Shown piece by piece: positions 41,501-49,935 of a stretch of DNA of 64,000 nt. Origin of the DNA: Centropus unirufus. Taxonomy: Eukaryota > Chordata > Aves > Cuculiformes > Centropidae. Position numbers and translations under genes: made by a program. The notes under the pieces are model-generated. The model did no database searches, was not told where the DNA came from, and saw only the letters and a program-made list of their open reading frames with translations. How positions within the stretch are numbered: the stretch's first letter is position 1; each line of letters begins with the position of its first letter. Location: assembly GCA_013397695.1 (NCBI GenBank), contig VYZI01000136.1:1989710-2053709 (forward strand), in the 5' to 3' direction.

Positions 41501-44500
41501 CAACTTCGTTGTCCTCCTCCGGGCCTACTTAAGTATTTGCTTAAATTTTACACATTCCTGCTCAGGTTACATTTCAATGTTAGGGAGTTTATTTTCCATT
41601 GTGAGAGTCTAAAATTCCTAACAAATTACCCCATTTTGCAGACAAGAACAGTTGTAATGCTGCAGTCAGAGCGATACCCTCTGACTGTTGCTATCCAGTC
41701 ACATTTTGCAAAGCAGTTTCATGCAAAATTAAAAATTTAAGCCATCCTGTTTAAATAAAGCAGTTCTATATACAGCTGGGTGCTTGCTAGAATTTTAAGC
41801 TCTTCCTTTGCTTCACAGCTGAGAGATTCCTTGGCAAGGCTCACTAATTTTGTCCTAAGGAGATTTGCCCATTGTGCGACAGGCAGCCACACATGGACAG
41901 GGTTTATTCCAGCCTTCTCCTATGCTGAGGTTGTCTACAGACTGCATTATTGGACTGATGAGGGTTTGCTGCTGACAACTACTCAGGTCTAGAGCTTACC
42001 TTCTATGCTTTTGTTAGACCTCCTTTATTAAGACAAACACTACGAGCTGGCCCAGGTAGACTAATGACTTCAATCTATCTAGCTGGAATTTAAAGGACCC
42101 TCCAAGTCCCAGCCCCACCACAGATAGTCTGAAGGGCAGAAAAGCTGGAGAAGCATTGGATGATGCTTCTTGGCTCTTCAACAGTCAACAGACCCATCAG
42201 ATGTGGGTTTGCAGTCTTGTTATAGCCACGTGTCACAGAGATGCCAATCCGTTACCTAAACTTTCATTACCTTAGCTAGAAATTATGAGTGTGTCAAAAC
42301 CACAGCTCAAACCACAATCTCCTTTTGGAAAAAGAAAAAATAATCCCCAAAATAATAAAAAAAAACCAGTGGTTAGAAGTGCCTGCCAGGTGGAGTCACC
42401 AAGATGAGACCTGCATCCTTCAAGTAAAAGATCTTTCTACTACTGGCCAGCAATAACTTCATTTGTGTTTCCAACCCTCCTTCAAGTAAGACCTTTGTTA
42501 TGAAAGGCCAGATGGAAACAATGTCACCCCTGCCACTTCAGTAATAATTCATAACAGAACTGAACTGATTTGCTACCAAAAAAGAGAGACACCCAGGCAC
42601 TTTTGAATTAATTCCAGTATTGTATTTTGCAGCCAGATTTCTAGGAAATGTTGTGAATAATCCAAGTAATTCAGTGGGGCTTTGTTTTGATTTTTTTTGT
42701 TTTGTTTTTACAAAACAGAGCAACACGTGGAACTGCAGTTCTGTACCAGAACCCACAAAAATCAAGAACTTTAATTTTATTATACATTTCCTGATAGTTT
42801 GTAGAAGTAAAAACTCATTAAAGTCCAGCAAGCCACCTTTTTGGGCTTCCCATAGGGAGCGTATATCCTGCTGGTAAACTGGGCATCTCATTGGGGAAAA
42901 CCCATTGCAAAAGGATTTGTTTCTCAAAGACATTTATATGATTTTCCTAGTTAGGCAAACAATTCTTAAGTACCTCACACCACACATCAAATGGTACTGC
43001 AAACTGAAAGACAAAAACCAAATAGACAAAATATATCCAAGCACCTTAATCACCATAACTGTGATTTATTGTAACAAAACCAATTACTAAGTCAGATGGG
43101 ATTAAAAAATGAGGGATTTTCTCTGGAGGACTGAAGTTTATGTGGCAGTATCTGTGGCATTGTTTTAAAGCTGACTCAAAAATTCAGGTATCACCATCAC
43201 TATGCTTCCTTCCTTCGGATTTTGTATGAGGAACTAGAAAATCTTCATTTTTGCTGCCTTATCATGGAAAGTGCTTGGGTCAGTTAAAAAGCTCAACACA
43301 CTGGCAGAATTTAATCACTTGCAGCTAATACCAATGCCCTTAGAGTTAATCCACTTGCTGCAGGCACTGGATACTCTACCACCACTAAAGGGGGTGTAGG
43401 AGGCTGACTGCCGAGAGACAATGAGGGGCTCAATGAATAGTTGATTGCCAAGCTGCATTTCATCAGGAAATTATCATCCAAACATCCAATTATCTTCAGG
43501 TTTGGATTTGGTCAACACAATCATCTCATAAGACACTTAAATCTTCCAGGAAGAAAAGTCATTTGACAAAACAACTTAGCTGAAGATTCAAGTGACTTAA
43601 ACAGCCTACTCATGGGGGATTATGGGGACACCCATAATCCATAGAATCTTTTGGATTGGAAAAGACTTCTAAGATCATCCAAGCCCCACCGTCAGCCCAG
43701 CACCATGTTGCCTACTAAACCACGTCCTGAAACCCCACATGTACACGTTCCCTCCACTACTGCCCTGGGCAGCCTCTTCCAACGCATCACCACTCTTTTG
43801 TAAGAAACCTTCCTAATATCGAACCTCCCCTGGCACAACTTGAGGCCAAATGAGTAAAATCATGGGTTTTCATTAAGATACATCAGAAGACTACTATTAT
43901 AAAAGATAATACACATGGGTCGAAAACAGAACATGCCGTTGTACCTGCTGCCACCACACTCTCCCTTATGAACTGCTAAACAGACAGGCACAAACTTAAT
44001 TCCTTGTTTTTCCTCTCAATATTGCCTCTACAGAGCAAGCTACTAAATAGTTCTTTTCCCCTCGTCTTATTGAATGCATTTACCTTCCTACATGCACTAG
44101 ATGCCACACAAGTGGCCTTCAGTCAAGTTGTCCCAGCAACAGGGGAAAAAACACATTATGCTGGAAACCGGGACTTGTAGCTGAATTTTAGTCAGTTAAG
44201 AAGTTATCAAATAGGTTGGTACATGGCTGGAACCATAACAACCCCCTGTGCTTCCAGAATAGCTATCTATTAGCATCCATTCGCTACAAAATCCTCCCTG
44301 GGCTCTCCTCAAACAGAGTCCAACCATCAGTCCAACCTCAGTAATTAGAAGAGCTACAGATTATTAAATACTTCAGTAAAAGTTTTTATTAACAGTAAAT
44401 ATCCAGGAGATTCGTACAAAGTGCTGCAGCCAAAATTACCCTCACTACAACAGTTTCAACTAAAACTGAAGCCTCAGCTTTTAAGTTTTAACATTGCTGC

Positions 44501-46934
44501 AGCCACTATTGAGAAAACAAGAGTAAGAAAAAAGTCAGCTGGCAAAGACAAAGACTCTGAACACAGCCTCAGATAGTCAGAAACAAAAACATCCTAATTA
44601 CTGAGGATACAGAAAAACACATGTATATGCAAGATCTTAGGAGGAGATAAGGAAAAAACTCATCTGTGCAAAGAGGAATAGCATGAAAAGATGTTTTGCT
44701 GCTTAGAAAGGGGGAAAATACAGGCTAAGGGAATCAAAGAAAGTTTTTTCTTTGCCCCCCTTCCCCTCATGTTTTGAGTTTTTATTTTAATGGTGGGAGA
44801 GGAGCATCTCTAGGTCTCCACAATGAGCTGGCAGATTTGAACAAGCAGTGCCAAGAAACATCTTGGTGATGACGTAACGCCATTTCAAAACGAGCACTGT
44901 TGAAAGCATGCGAAAAGGTAACTTATTTCTCTGTGGTTTCCTCTAGCTCTGATTAAGGCTTTGGATAAGCCTTCAGAGAGTCAAAGCACTGCCTTGCAGA
45001 GGGATGCGAATATTCACACTGGCAACCCTCGAGATGTGCTGTCCGTAGATTCTGTGCAGAAACACAAGCCCTCAGTTAAATCAAGCAGTAGAAGGTGACT
45101 CATCACTCAACAGCAACTGAACTTTGAAAAAAGGTCAGTTTGTAATGAGGAACAAGAATGACAGCAGATCCGAGTGTGAAATAACCAAGAAACCCTCTGT
45201 ATTTTCAATCACAATGAACCCTGCACGCAGGCTGAAGAGGAACTTGCAAGCAACTTTCCTCTCCTTCCTCCAAACCGCTGGGAGGCACAACTGGAAAGAA
45301 GAATACAGAGTTCCATTAAGTCTTTAATGGTAGCTCTGAGGTGCCATCTCCTTAAGACAAAGGAAGAAGCTGAGTAATTACACAAATAGGGCAGAAATAA
45401 ATGCTCACTTCCATGGTACCGAGTTGCATATCTCATAGGAGAGCTTCGCACATGGAATGCCACAACTTACATGTGCTCTAAAATCATCCAGACATCTGTT
45501 CCCTCCCTTTCCCCTCCACCTCGTTTGGACAGTTTGAAGAAAATAAGACATTGAGTTATGGGAAGGGACATGTAGAGACTTTCTACATAAGATTCTAGGA
45601 CAGACAGTTGTCTTTGTGCTCCCTATGGCACTTGGTCTTGCGGTGAAGTAGGTGCTTCCATAAGACAGCTGCCTTTGTCTTTCCTCCAAATCATACAACA
45701 GCTTTTTCCGGATTTCAGCCAGATGTTGGAGGCTTAGTCCCAACCCAAGTCACTCTCTTACATTCCCAGTCCTCAAGATAGCACCAACCTCATTCCCAGG
45801 GGGCCAGGAAGGGTGGGATTGGGACTAACCAGACCTTGTGCCCCACACGGCTTTGGAAAACCTGCCAATACCAGAGAAATAAAGCGTTCCGGATATTAGG
45901 CATTGATTTCTGCCCTTTCTGCAACTCAATCCAGCTTTCAGAAAAGGCCTCCTAATACAGCTGAGAGTACTTGCTTCCAGTTTCTTCCTTTCACTCCTAG
46001 AAATTGGCTCCATGTAACGCTTTCAGAGATGGCAGGCGAGCCAAAGGAAGCACTGTCAATAGCAATGTTGGATCTACTGCAGCTGACATCTGGCCGACAT
46101 CCAGCTTCCCTTTCACAGATGTTAACCTAAGAATTCACTCCCTGGAACAAGAAAGATGACTTTTGTGACAGTACAACAAGCATCTACGGGCCTAAAGAAC
46201 TGGAGCGTTTTAGACCCTGTGGAAGTCCAAGCGTTACACACCTCAAGGGCAAGAATCCCCACGTTCCTGAAGTCAACTACATCCTGAAGTCCAAATCTAG
46301 AGATAATCTTGATTCAAAATCTAGAGTCTTGAGTCAAAATGTAGAGATGATCACAACCTCTGTACAGACTCAGTCATCTTAAATCATAATAGAAGTATCC
46401 AAACAACTTATTTTTTATTCAAATTGAAAAAAAAAAACAACCAAAAAATAAAACACTTTGAGGGCACTTTACACCAAAAGACAGGTTTACCAGAGCCATC
46501 CCACATTTGCCTGGTGTTTTTGGCAGGATGCCTCCAAAGGGATCTGACACATGAGCTCTGCTCCAAAAGAGACAAGCAAATATATCTGCTTCAGGAAAAC
46601 ATCCTGAAAGAACCTGAAAAACAAGGAGCCACCCAGAATAGTCACTGATGACAAGATGAATATTTACAGCTTTGAATATCTAGAACATCTACAGGATTTA
46701 AAAATGCAGAGTCTGCCTTCAGTCCTAGATTACACAACTACCATGTAAGATTGTATGCTGCTCAAGCTACAGGGATGTTTTATTTTTTTTTATCACCTGT
46801 TTCAAGCTCTCGGCTAACCCTTTAAGCCCAGCTCTCCCCCCAGTAAGGCAACACCATGCCCAAAGTAGTCAAATAATACTTGCCACTCTCTTCAAAGAAG
46901 TAACCATTTCTTGACATCCCTGCTGGTGGAGACT
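6418..46934 (-). CDS. SLC4A11: SLC4A11 (bicarbonate-transporter-family member 11), 5' half, seven exons
   Basis: SLC4A11 is a plasma-membrane protein of the SLC4 family that conducts H+/OH- and NH3 and supports water flux, notably in corneal endothelium; in humans its loss causes congenital endothelial dystrophy. Seven minus-strand exons (46934-46884, 35670-35518, 24994-24948, 20290-20059, 18812-18731, 9575-9452, 6624-6418) join in phase at all six junctions and give 293 residues from the ATG at 46917-46915. The product matches the human N-terminal cytoplasmic domain as I remember it, including blocks such as HLLSDTIQGVTATVTGV and [20 protein letters not shown]. In other SLC4 proteins this domain has the band-3 cytoplasmic fold. 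The transmembrane exons are not in the window and should lie to the left of base 1. The e1 acceptor shows that at least one further exon lies upstream of e1. Family assignment is secure; the exact 5' end is not. Confidence 0.96.
6625..9451 (-). other. SLC4A11 intron e6-e7
   Basis: The 2.8 kb between two well-supported exons has GT-AG ends in the minus-strand reading. I see no CR1 fragment, RNA gene or other recognisable feature. A 159-codon plus-strand open frame at 8158-8637 has no family resemblance that I can detect. Confidence 0.85.
9452..9575 (-). CDS. SLC4A11: SLC4A11 exon e6
   Basis: This 124-nt exon encodes residues 184-224, including [20 protein letters not shown] and [12 protein letters not shown]. 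It is nearly identical to the human segment: I count four differences in 41 residues from memory. The arginine equivalent to human Arg233 is kept (Arg198). The acceptor is CTTCCTTGACAG|T and the donor is AAAATG|GTGAGT, in phase 0. The hydrophobic [11 protein letters not shown] run is probably a core strand of the cytoplasmic domain, not a membrane segment. Confidence 0.97.
10815..10980 (+). repeat. CR1 LINE 3' fragment
   Basis: A degraded sense copy containing ACAGGCTCTCCAGGGAAGTG and ending CCTTCCAACTCAAGATATTC then TATGATTCTG, the CR1 3' terminus. Confidence 0.85.
12888..13095 (-). repeat. CR1 LINE 3' fragment (antisense)
   Basis: It starts ATATAATGGTTTGGATTGGA and carries the GGGCAGGGAACACCTCTCAC and CTGCTCAAAGCCCCATCCAG blocks. 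Confidence 0.9.
13500..13690 (+). repeat. CR1 LINE 3' fragment
   Basis: A sense copy: GCACTGGCACAGGTTGCCCA, then a variant of the usual GGAGGTGTTCAAGGCCAGGT, ending CTCTTCCAACTCAAATCATT. Confidence 0.9.
14146..14365 (-). repeat. CR1 LINE 3' fragment (antisense)
   Basis: It starts GAATCATAGAATGGTTTGAG and carries CCTGCCATGGGCAGGGAGAC and CATCCAACCTGGCCTTGAAC. Confidence 0.92.
16480..16575 (-). repeat. CR1 LINE internal fragment (antisense)
   Basis: The run CCAGCCACTCTTCCCCAAGC also occurs, with one mismatch, inside the long CR1 at 5498-6330, together with the preceding GGTCCTTTTC motif. Both CR1 ends are missing. Confidence 0.7.
18200..18227. repeat. 10-bp inverted repeat
   Basis: ACAATTAATC, an 8-base spacer, then GATTAATTGT, perfectly complementary. 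Confidence 0.9.
18731..18812 (-). CDS. SLC4A11: SLC4A11 exon e5
   Basis: This 82-nt exon encodes residues 157-182, starting HLLSDTIQGVTATVTGV and ending YQQSWLCI, with split codons at both ends (valine and isoleucine). The acceptor is TCTTTTCCCAG|TT and the donor is ATCAT|GTAAGT. As I remember the human protein, 25 of 26 residues are identical. The single change is glutamine at residue 174, where human has Arg209. The serine equivalent to human Ser213, another reported disease site, is kept (Ser178). Confidence 0.97.
18813..20058 (-). other. SLC4A11 intron e4-e5
   Basis: At 1.2 kb this is the shortest intron in the window. It has no recognisable repeat or other feature. Confidence 0.85.
20059..20290 (-). 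CDS. SLC4A11: SLC4A11 exon e4, core of cytoplasmic domain
   Basis: This 232-nt exon, the longest in the window, encodes residues 79-155, from YLKLKNFEEEVRAHRDLDGF to DSGTPREGN. The conserved AHRDLDGFLA and ETATSLDDVLR runs belong to the SLC4 cytoplasmic fold. Residues equivalent to human Arg125, Glu143 and Ala160, which I recall as sites of disease substitutions, are unchanged here (Arg90, Glu108, Ala125). The acceptor is TTCTTAACACAG|TAC; the donor is AATG|GTAATG, weaker than its neighbours. The exon ends one base into a valine codon. The open frame runs past the donor into the intron, so a naive ORF call overextends it. Confidence 0.97.
20745..21056 (+). repeat. CR1 LINE 3' fragment
   Basis: A sense copy of about 310 bases with AGGGGCTCTTTATCAGGGAG, the CAGGTTGCCCAGGGAACCTG block and the terminal CCATTCCATAATTCTATGA. 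Confidence 0.93.
23292..23332. repeat. AAGCTT-rich tandem duplication
   Basis: TAACAAGCTTAAAAGCTTT is followed at once by TAACAAGCTTCTTAAAAGCT. This gives four AAGCTT-type sites in about 40 bases. Confidence 0.85.
23569..23588 (+). repeat. A20 homopolymer tract
   Basis: Twenty consecutive A, followed by an interrupted A/G-rich stretch to about 23608. No retroposed gene or SINE body is recognisable upstream. Confidence 0.95.
23955..24092 (+). repeat. CR1 LINE 3' fragment
   Basis: A short sense tail: GTCCCTGCCCATGGCAGCTG, then GGTCCCTTCCAACCCAAACC and TTTTGCGATTCTATGA. Confidence 0.9.
24948..24994 (-). CDS. SLC4A11: SLC4A11 exon e3 (47 nt)
   Basis: This very short exon encodes ENESAGCVLLHTSRK (residues 64-78), equivalent to human ENEATSGGCVLLHTSRK. 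It begins two bases into an alanine codon split with e2 and ends in phase 0. The acceptor is CTCCCTTTTTCCAG|CT and the donor is GGAAG|GTAAGT, both near consensus. The bird sequence is two residues shorter than the human one in the ENE...GGC stretch. It lies between introns of 10.5 and 4.7 kb, so exon definition probably depends on the strong splice sites. Confidence 0.95.
27246..27465 (-). repeat. CR1 LINE 3' fragment (antisense)
   Basis: It starts AGAGAATCATTAAGGTTGGA and continues GAAGACCTCC, then GAATGCCTCCAGGGACGGTG and a CAGGCAGCCTCTTCCAAGGC block. It belongs to the same subfamily as the copy at 5498. Confidence 0.9.
29091..29187 (-). repeat. CR1 LINE 3' end, short (antisense)
   Basis: Only about 97 bases: AGAATCATAAAATGGTTTTG through CCATGGGCAGGGACACCTCC to ACTGGATCCGGG, where similarity stops abruptly. 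Confidence 0.92.
29847..29876. repeat. Perfect 30-bp palindrome (T12-CTTAAG-A12)
   Basis: Twelve T, then CTTAAG, then twelve A, with exact two-fold symmetry and no spacer. It can extrude as a hairpin or cruciform. Confidence 0.95.
31390..31572 (+). repeat. CR1 LINE 3' fragment
   Basis: A sense copy with GTCATGGATGCCACATCCCT and GGAGCTGTTCAAGACC, ending AACCATTCTATTCTGCGATT and CTATGA. The terminal octamer repeat is slightly altered. Confidence 0.9.
34628..35036 (+). repeat. CR1 LINE 3' fragment
   Basis: A sense copy of about 410 bases: GTCTGGAGCACCTCTGCTAT, CAACCTGGAGAAGAGAAGGC, GGACCAGGTTGGATGGGGCC and the terminal CCATTCTATGATTCTATTG. Confidence 0.94.
35518..35670 (-). CDS. SLC4A11: SLC4A11 exon e2
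   Basis: This 153-nt exon encodes residues 13-62 plus parts of the two split codons. It opens with YLKCDTDDGCETKEE, equivalent to human YYKCDTDDTFEAREE, and contains FDAVNSSIVSGDSIRFFVNV, close to the human run of the same length. The acceptor is ATTGGCAG|GG and the donor is CACCG|GTGAGT. The segment is acidic and lies ahead of the folded cytoplasmic core. Its tail (LEVPPNVT) differs from the human sequence, as expected for a loose linker. The exon sits between introns of 11.2 and 10.5 kb. A 205-codon open frame on the other strand across this exon is a shadow. Confidence 0.96.
39730..39897 (+). repeat. CR1 LINE 3' fragment
   Basis: A sense copy with AGTTGCCCAGAGCAGCTGTG, CCATCCCTGGAGGTGTTCAA and the terminal ACCATTCTATGATATTCATG. 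Confidence 0.94.
40195..40300 (-). repeat. CR1 LINE internal fragment (antisense)
   Basis: GCTTAAAACCATTCCCCCTC and the following CCTGATGAAGGGCACC block match CR1 sequence upstream of the tail (compare 1240-1300). A T12 tract sits directly next to it at 40183-40194. Confidence 0.75.
41138..41535 (-). repeat. CR1 LINE fragment (antisense)
   Basis: It starts AAGTCATGAAGGTTGGAAAA, then TCATCCAGTCCAACCACCAG, ACCTCCCCTAGCACAACTCG and the TTCCCTCAGCTGCTCCTCAA block. It is about 400 bases and lacks the terminal octamer. Confidence 0.9.
43617..43640. repeat. 10-bp inverted repeat
   Basis: GGATTATGGG, a 4-base spacer GACA, then CCCATAATCC, perfectly complementary. The right arm overlaps the start of the CR1 at 43638. 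Confidence 0.9.
43638..43850 (-). repeat. CR1 LINE 3' fragment (antisense)
   Basis: It starts CCATAGAATCTTTTGGATTG and continues through CCTACTAAACCACGTCCTGA and CCTGGGCAGCCTCTTCCAAC. It directly follows an inverted repeat at 43617-43640. Confidence 0.9.
46884..46934 (-). CDS. SLC4A11: SLC4A11 exon e1, with probable start Met
   Basis: This 51-nt exon follows a pyrimidine-rich acceptor (TTTCTGTCTCTTTCAG) and begins with two bases that complete a codon from an upstream exon. It encodes SPPAG then MSRNGYFFEES, which aligns with human MSQNGYFEDSS. The ATG at 46917-46915 matches the human internal start (Met36 of the 891-residue form) and has G at -3. It ends one base into a glycine codon. The donor is GTG|GCAAGT, a GC instead of GT. 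Using the GT four bases further on would put e2 out of frame and reach a stop after about ten codons, so the GC donor is the only in-frame reading. Upstream coding sequence may extend the protein from this exon. Confidence 0.9.
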
Positions 46935-48190
46935 CTGAAAGAGACAGAAAAAACAAGACATAAGAATCATCAAGATGCTGAATCTCTTTAACTGCTAAAC
47001 TCGCCATAAGCCTGGATTACAGCAGAAAGGCAGCCCTGCAGTAGTGCAGGCATCAGATTTACCTCAATGTAGCAAGTGTAACCTTTTGTTTATTGACTTT
47101 AGCATTTAGAAGAATATCCTATACAGTCAGTCACTGCTTGAGAAAAGTTGAGCAGTCTCAAACATCCTGTGCTGGGACCACAAAACAGCAAGATCAGGAC
47201 AAGGCTGACCATCTCAGTGACCTATCAAACCTGAACAAGTGCATCCAAAAATAATACAGGCTAAGCATCTGCAAGGCTTCTATAAAAAACAAGCCATAAT
47301 GAAGTCCAGGTTGCAGTTTATGCTTGGATAAGAACCAATTTAGAAAAAAAACAACTCATTTTAGATGAGAGCGGGATTTCACATCCTTTTCTGTTGTTCC
47401 TAACATTAGTATATCGCAAAACAGTACTTGGCACTTGAAGATAAGCACCAGAGTCCTGAAGCTTTCCTTGGCCCACTTTCCTGAACTGGGGTCCTGCAGC
47501 AAACACCATCTGCACTAACAGGGTCTCACAAAGCAGCCACCAATGGGAAGTGATGCTCACCAAGAGCAAACCCACAAACACAGCAGCACCAAGACCAAAT
47601 CCACGTGATTCATTATGGAGCACACTTCATTTATTAGTGAATCAGCTCTACAATTAACTGCAGGCAAATGGGGCATTTACCATGCAAAAAAATATATTCA
47701 AGCAGCATAGGAACACCTGCTTTCAGGTGTGATCAAAGTCTGGTACCCAAACCCAGCCTGACTGTTTTTAATAGTGAGCGTTTGACAGTTCAGACTGCGT
47801 GGGCTGGAAGCACCAGCTTCTCTGTACAGGTGCATGCCCCATTTTATGGTGAGCTAACAGAGCTCTTTATTTCAAGCCCTGAGCAAGAGTCACCCAAGCA
47901 GTCTTTAGAAGTCTGCTGGATGGTACCGCTTTATAAGCTTCTTCCCAGCCAAAATGCAATCAGAAAGAGGAATAGATTTGCTCTGACTTTCCCAACGTCA
48001 TTAGGCTAATCAAACATTACCTACGCAAGCCTGGGATGAATTTGGGCCAACAAGGGAAAAGGTTCTGCCTGCTTTATTGTTCTGCAGATTAGGCTTCCTG
48101 CTTTTCGTTTGAGGTATGAGGCTCTTTTCCCAAAGACCCTTTCTCTACGCTATAACTTATGACTTACAGGCTTGTGTGCTTCCCCCCACG

Positions 48191-48203
48191 CCCCCCCCCC
48201 CCC
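48191..48203 (+). repeat. C13 homopolymer tract
   Basis: Thirteen consecutive C within a longer C-rich run beginning at 48182. Such tracts on the minus strand are G-runs. Confidence 0.9.
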
Positions 48204-49175
48204 TACGGTGTGCCACAATTCAAGCATCATCATTCATCTTGGCCCACCAGAAGGCTTCGTGTGCCAGACGGATACAAGTCACACTGCTGACGGCAAAACC
48301 TTCCAGCCCTACCACTTGTCACAGCCCAGCCTGGCTCTACCCTTTCAGCGCAGACAATATTTGGCCGCACGGGTTCCTGGAGGGACACCCTGATGACCAT
48401 TTCAAAACCCACACAGACCCAAGGGCAATACAAATGTCTGGTCCAAGAGAGAAACACAGTGTTCCAAGTTCACCTCAGAACAATGGGTTGGACGAACAAA
48501 AGCACGATGGCCAAGGGGCACCATTAGAGGAGTCAATTGTTTCCCTCCACCTGGAAGGGAAGGAGAAGATCCATCCAGACTGATTAGCGTGCTAATGATC
48601 AAAGGAAAGTTTTCTAAAGAGGCTCTTATTGTGTAATGATTGCATTTACGTATTTCAGAGAAACAATATACGCCTAGGCAGATGGGTTACCCAAGGACCT
48701 GACATTCCCACCAGGATGGTATATCAATTTCTCATTTCTGTTATGGCTTCTGAGGGAGTCTGAAGCAACAATGTTCCTCCTTTGCTAGACAAAAATGAGG
48801 CACTGTTTGCTTTCTCTTTAACTGAACATACCTATTTTTATGGGTTGAGAATACCAAGCGAACAGGAATTTAGAGTTGGTTGGTTTCTTCATTAGAAATA
48901 CTTCCTCACTGAAGCATTGTCTGGGTTGACATCACACCTTTACAGAAGATGCTGGTTTGGTTGTTGCTTGGACTAGGCATGAAAAGGGCAAGGCTAGGGT
49001 ATTACAGCAGGCAGAGCCATTTCATTAGGTGGCACTTGTTCCTCTGAGTCACTAATGAACGACAATCCCCTAGGCAACACACTCAGGCAATTATGTTGGA
49101 GGTGCTGTTTTTTCAGATGAGTCATAAAAAAAAAGGTCTTAACCTTGTAATTAAAGATGCAATGGCACGTTTGGG

Positions 49176-49193
49176 AAAAAAAAAAAAAAAAAA
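49176..49193 (+). repeat. A18 homopolymer tract
   Basis: Eighteen consecutive A in intronic or flanking sequence. No associated element was recognised. Confidence 0.95.
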
Positions 49194-49467
49194 GTCAGGC
49201 GTTCACCCTACTACATCCTGGCTGAAGTCCAACCCTGGCAATTTCTCTTCAGTACCCAATGCCATCCCACAGCGCCAACTGGATTCAGGCTTCAAAACAG
49301 TCTCATTGGAGCCTTTCAAAAAAGTTATAACCTCCACGGAAGGGGCTACGTTAGATTAACGTCAAGAACGGTGTGTAACATGCCTAGGAGGGAAAAGGTG
49401 ATGGGGTGTTTACACAAGTCCAGACACACGCACAGAGCATGGGACTAGATCAAAGGTCACTGCGTTA

Positions 49468-49591
49468 AGCAGAAGTGGAGGTAGGAAGGGTGACTTGGGG
49501 GCTACATCATTTGTGCCTGAGAATCTATAGATTAGCAGAAGTAGAGGTAGGAAGGGTAAATTAGGGGCTACTTCATCTATGTATGAGAAGA
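49468..49591. repeat. Two-copy tandem duplication, 66-base period
   Basis: AGCAGAAGTGGAGGTAGGAA (49468) recurs as AGCAGAAGTAGAGGTAGGAA (49534). The flanking GGGGGCTACATCAT and TAGGGGCTACTTCAT also match. Several substitutions separate the copies, so the duplication is not recent. Confidence 0.85.
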
Positions 49592-49785
49592 AAAAATAAG
49601 GGCATCCACCTAACTTTGAGCAGAACAAAGAGGCTGATTTGGAGGATGAAAGAATGAATCTTTCCTCCTGATGCATCAGTCCCCTTATCCTCATGTACCC
49701 CCGACCAGTTTAGCACAAGCAAGCATAGCTTATGTTTATGGGATGCTAACCGAGGGCAAGACAAGCCAGACTGTGCTTCAGTGCA

Positions 49786-49935
49786 TAGAATCATAGAAAG
49801 CTTTTGGTTGGAAGGAACCATTACTGGTCATCTAGTCCACATCCTCTGCAGAAGCAGGGACATCTTTAACCCCATAAGGCTGCTCAGAGCCCCATCCAAC
49901 CTTACCTTGAATGCTTCCAGAAATAAGGAACACCC
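49786..49935 (-). repeat. CR1 LINE 3' fragment (antisense)
   Basis: It starts ATAGAATCATAGAAAGCTTT and continues TGGTTGGAAGGAACC, then CTGCTCAGAGCCCCATCCAA. Same family variant as the copy at 63035. Confidence 0.9.

Larger units (their letters stand above)
35671..46883 (-). other. SLC4A11 intron e1-e2 (GC-AG type)
   Basis: This 11.2 kb intron starts with a GC donor at e1 and ends with ATTGGCAG at e2. It carries CR1 copies at about 39730-39897 (+), 40195-40300 (-), 41138-41535 (-) and 43638-43850 (-), plus an inverted repeat at 43617-43640. It also has a TAATTA-rich patch at 36255-36430 and a CCAAT-containing patch near 39430-39520. Nothing else is recognised. Confidence 0.85.

Noticed and set aside
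47318..47623. 101-codon minus-strand open frame just upstream of e1, with a possible GTGAGC donor
   Set aside because: The donor is in phase 0, which does not fit the phase needed by e1, and there is no homology that I can see.
48116..48583. 155-codon plus-strand open frame
   Set aside because: It spans a C13 tract, has no domain, and lies in the SLC4A11 upstream region without splice signals.
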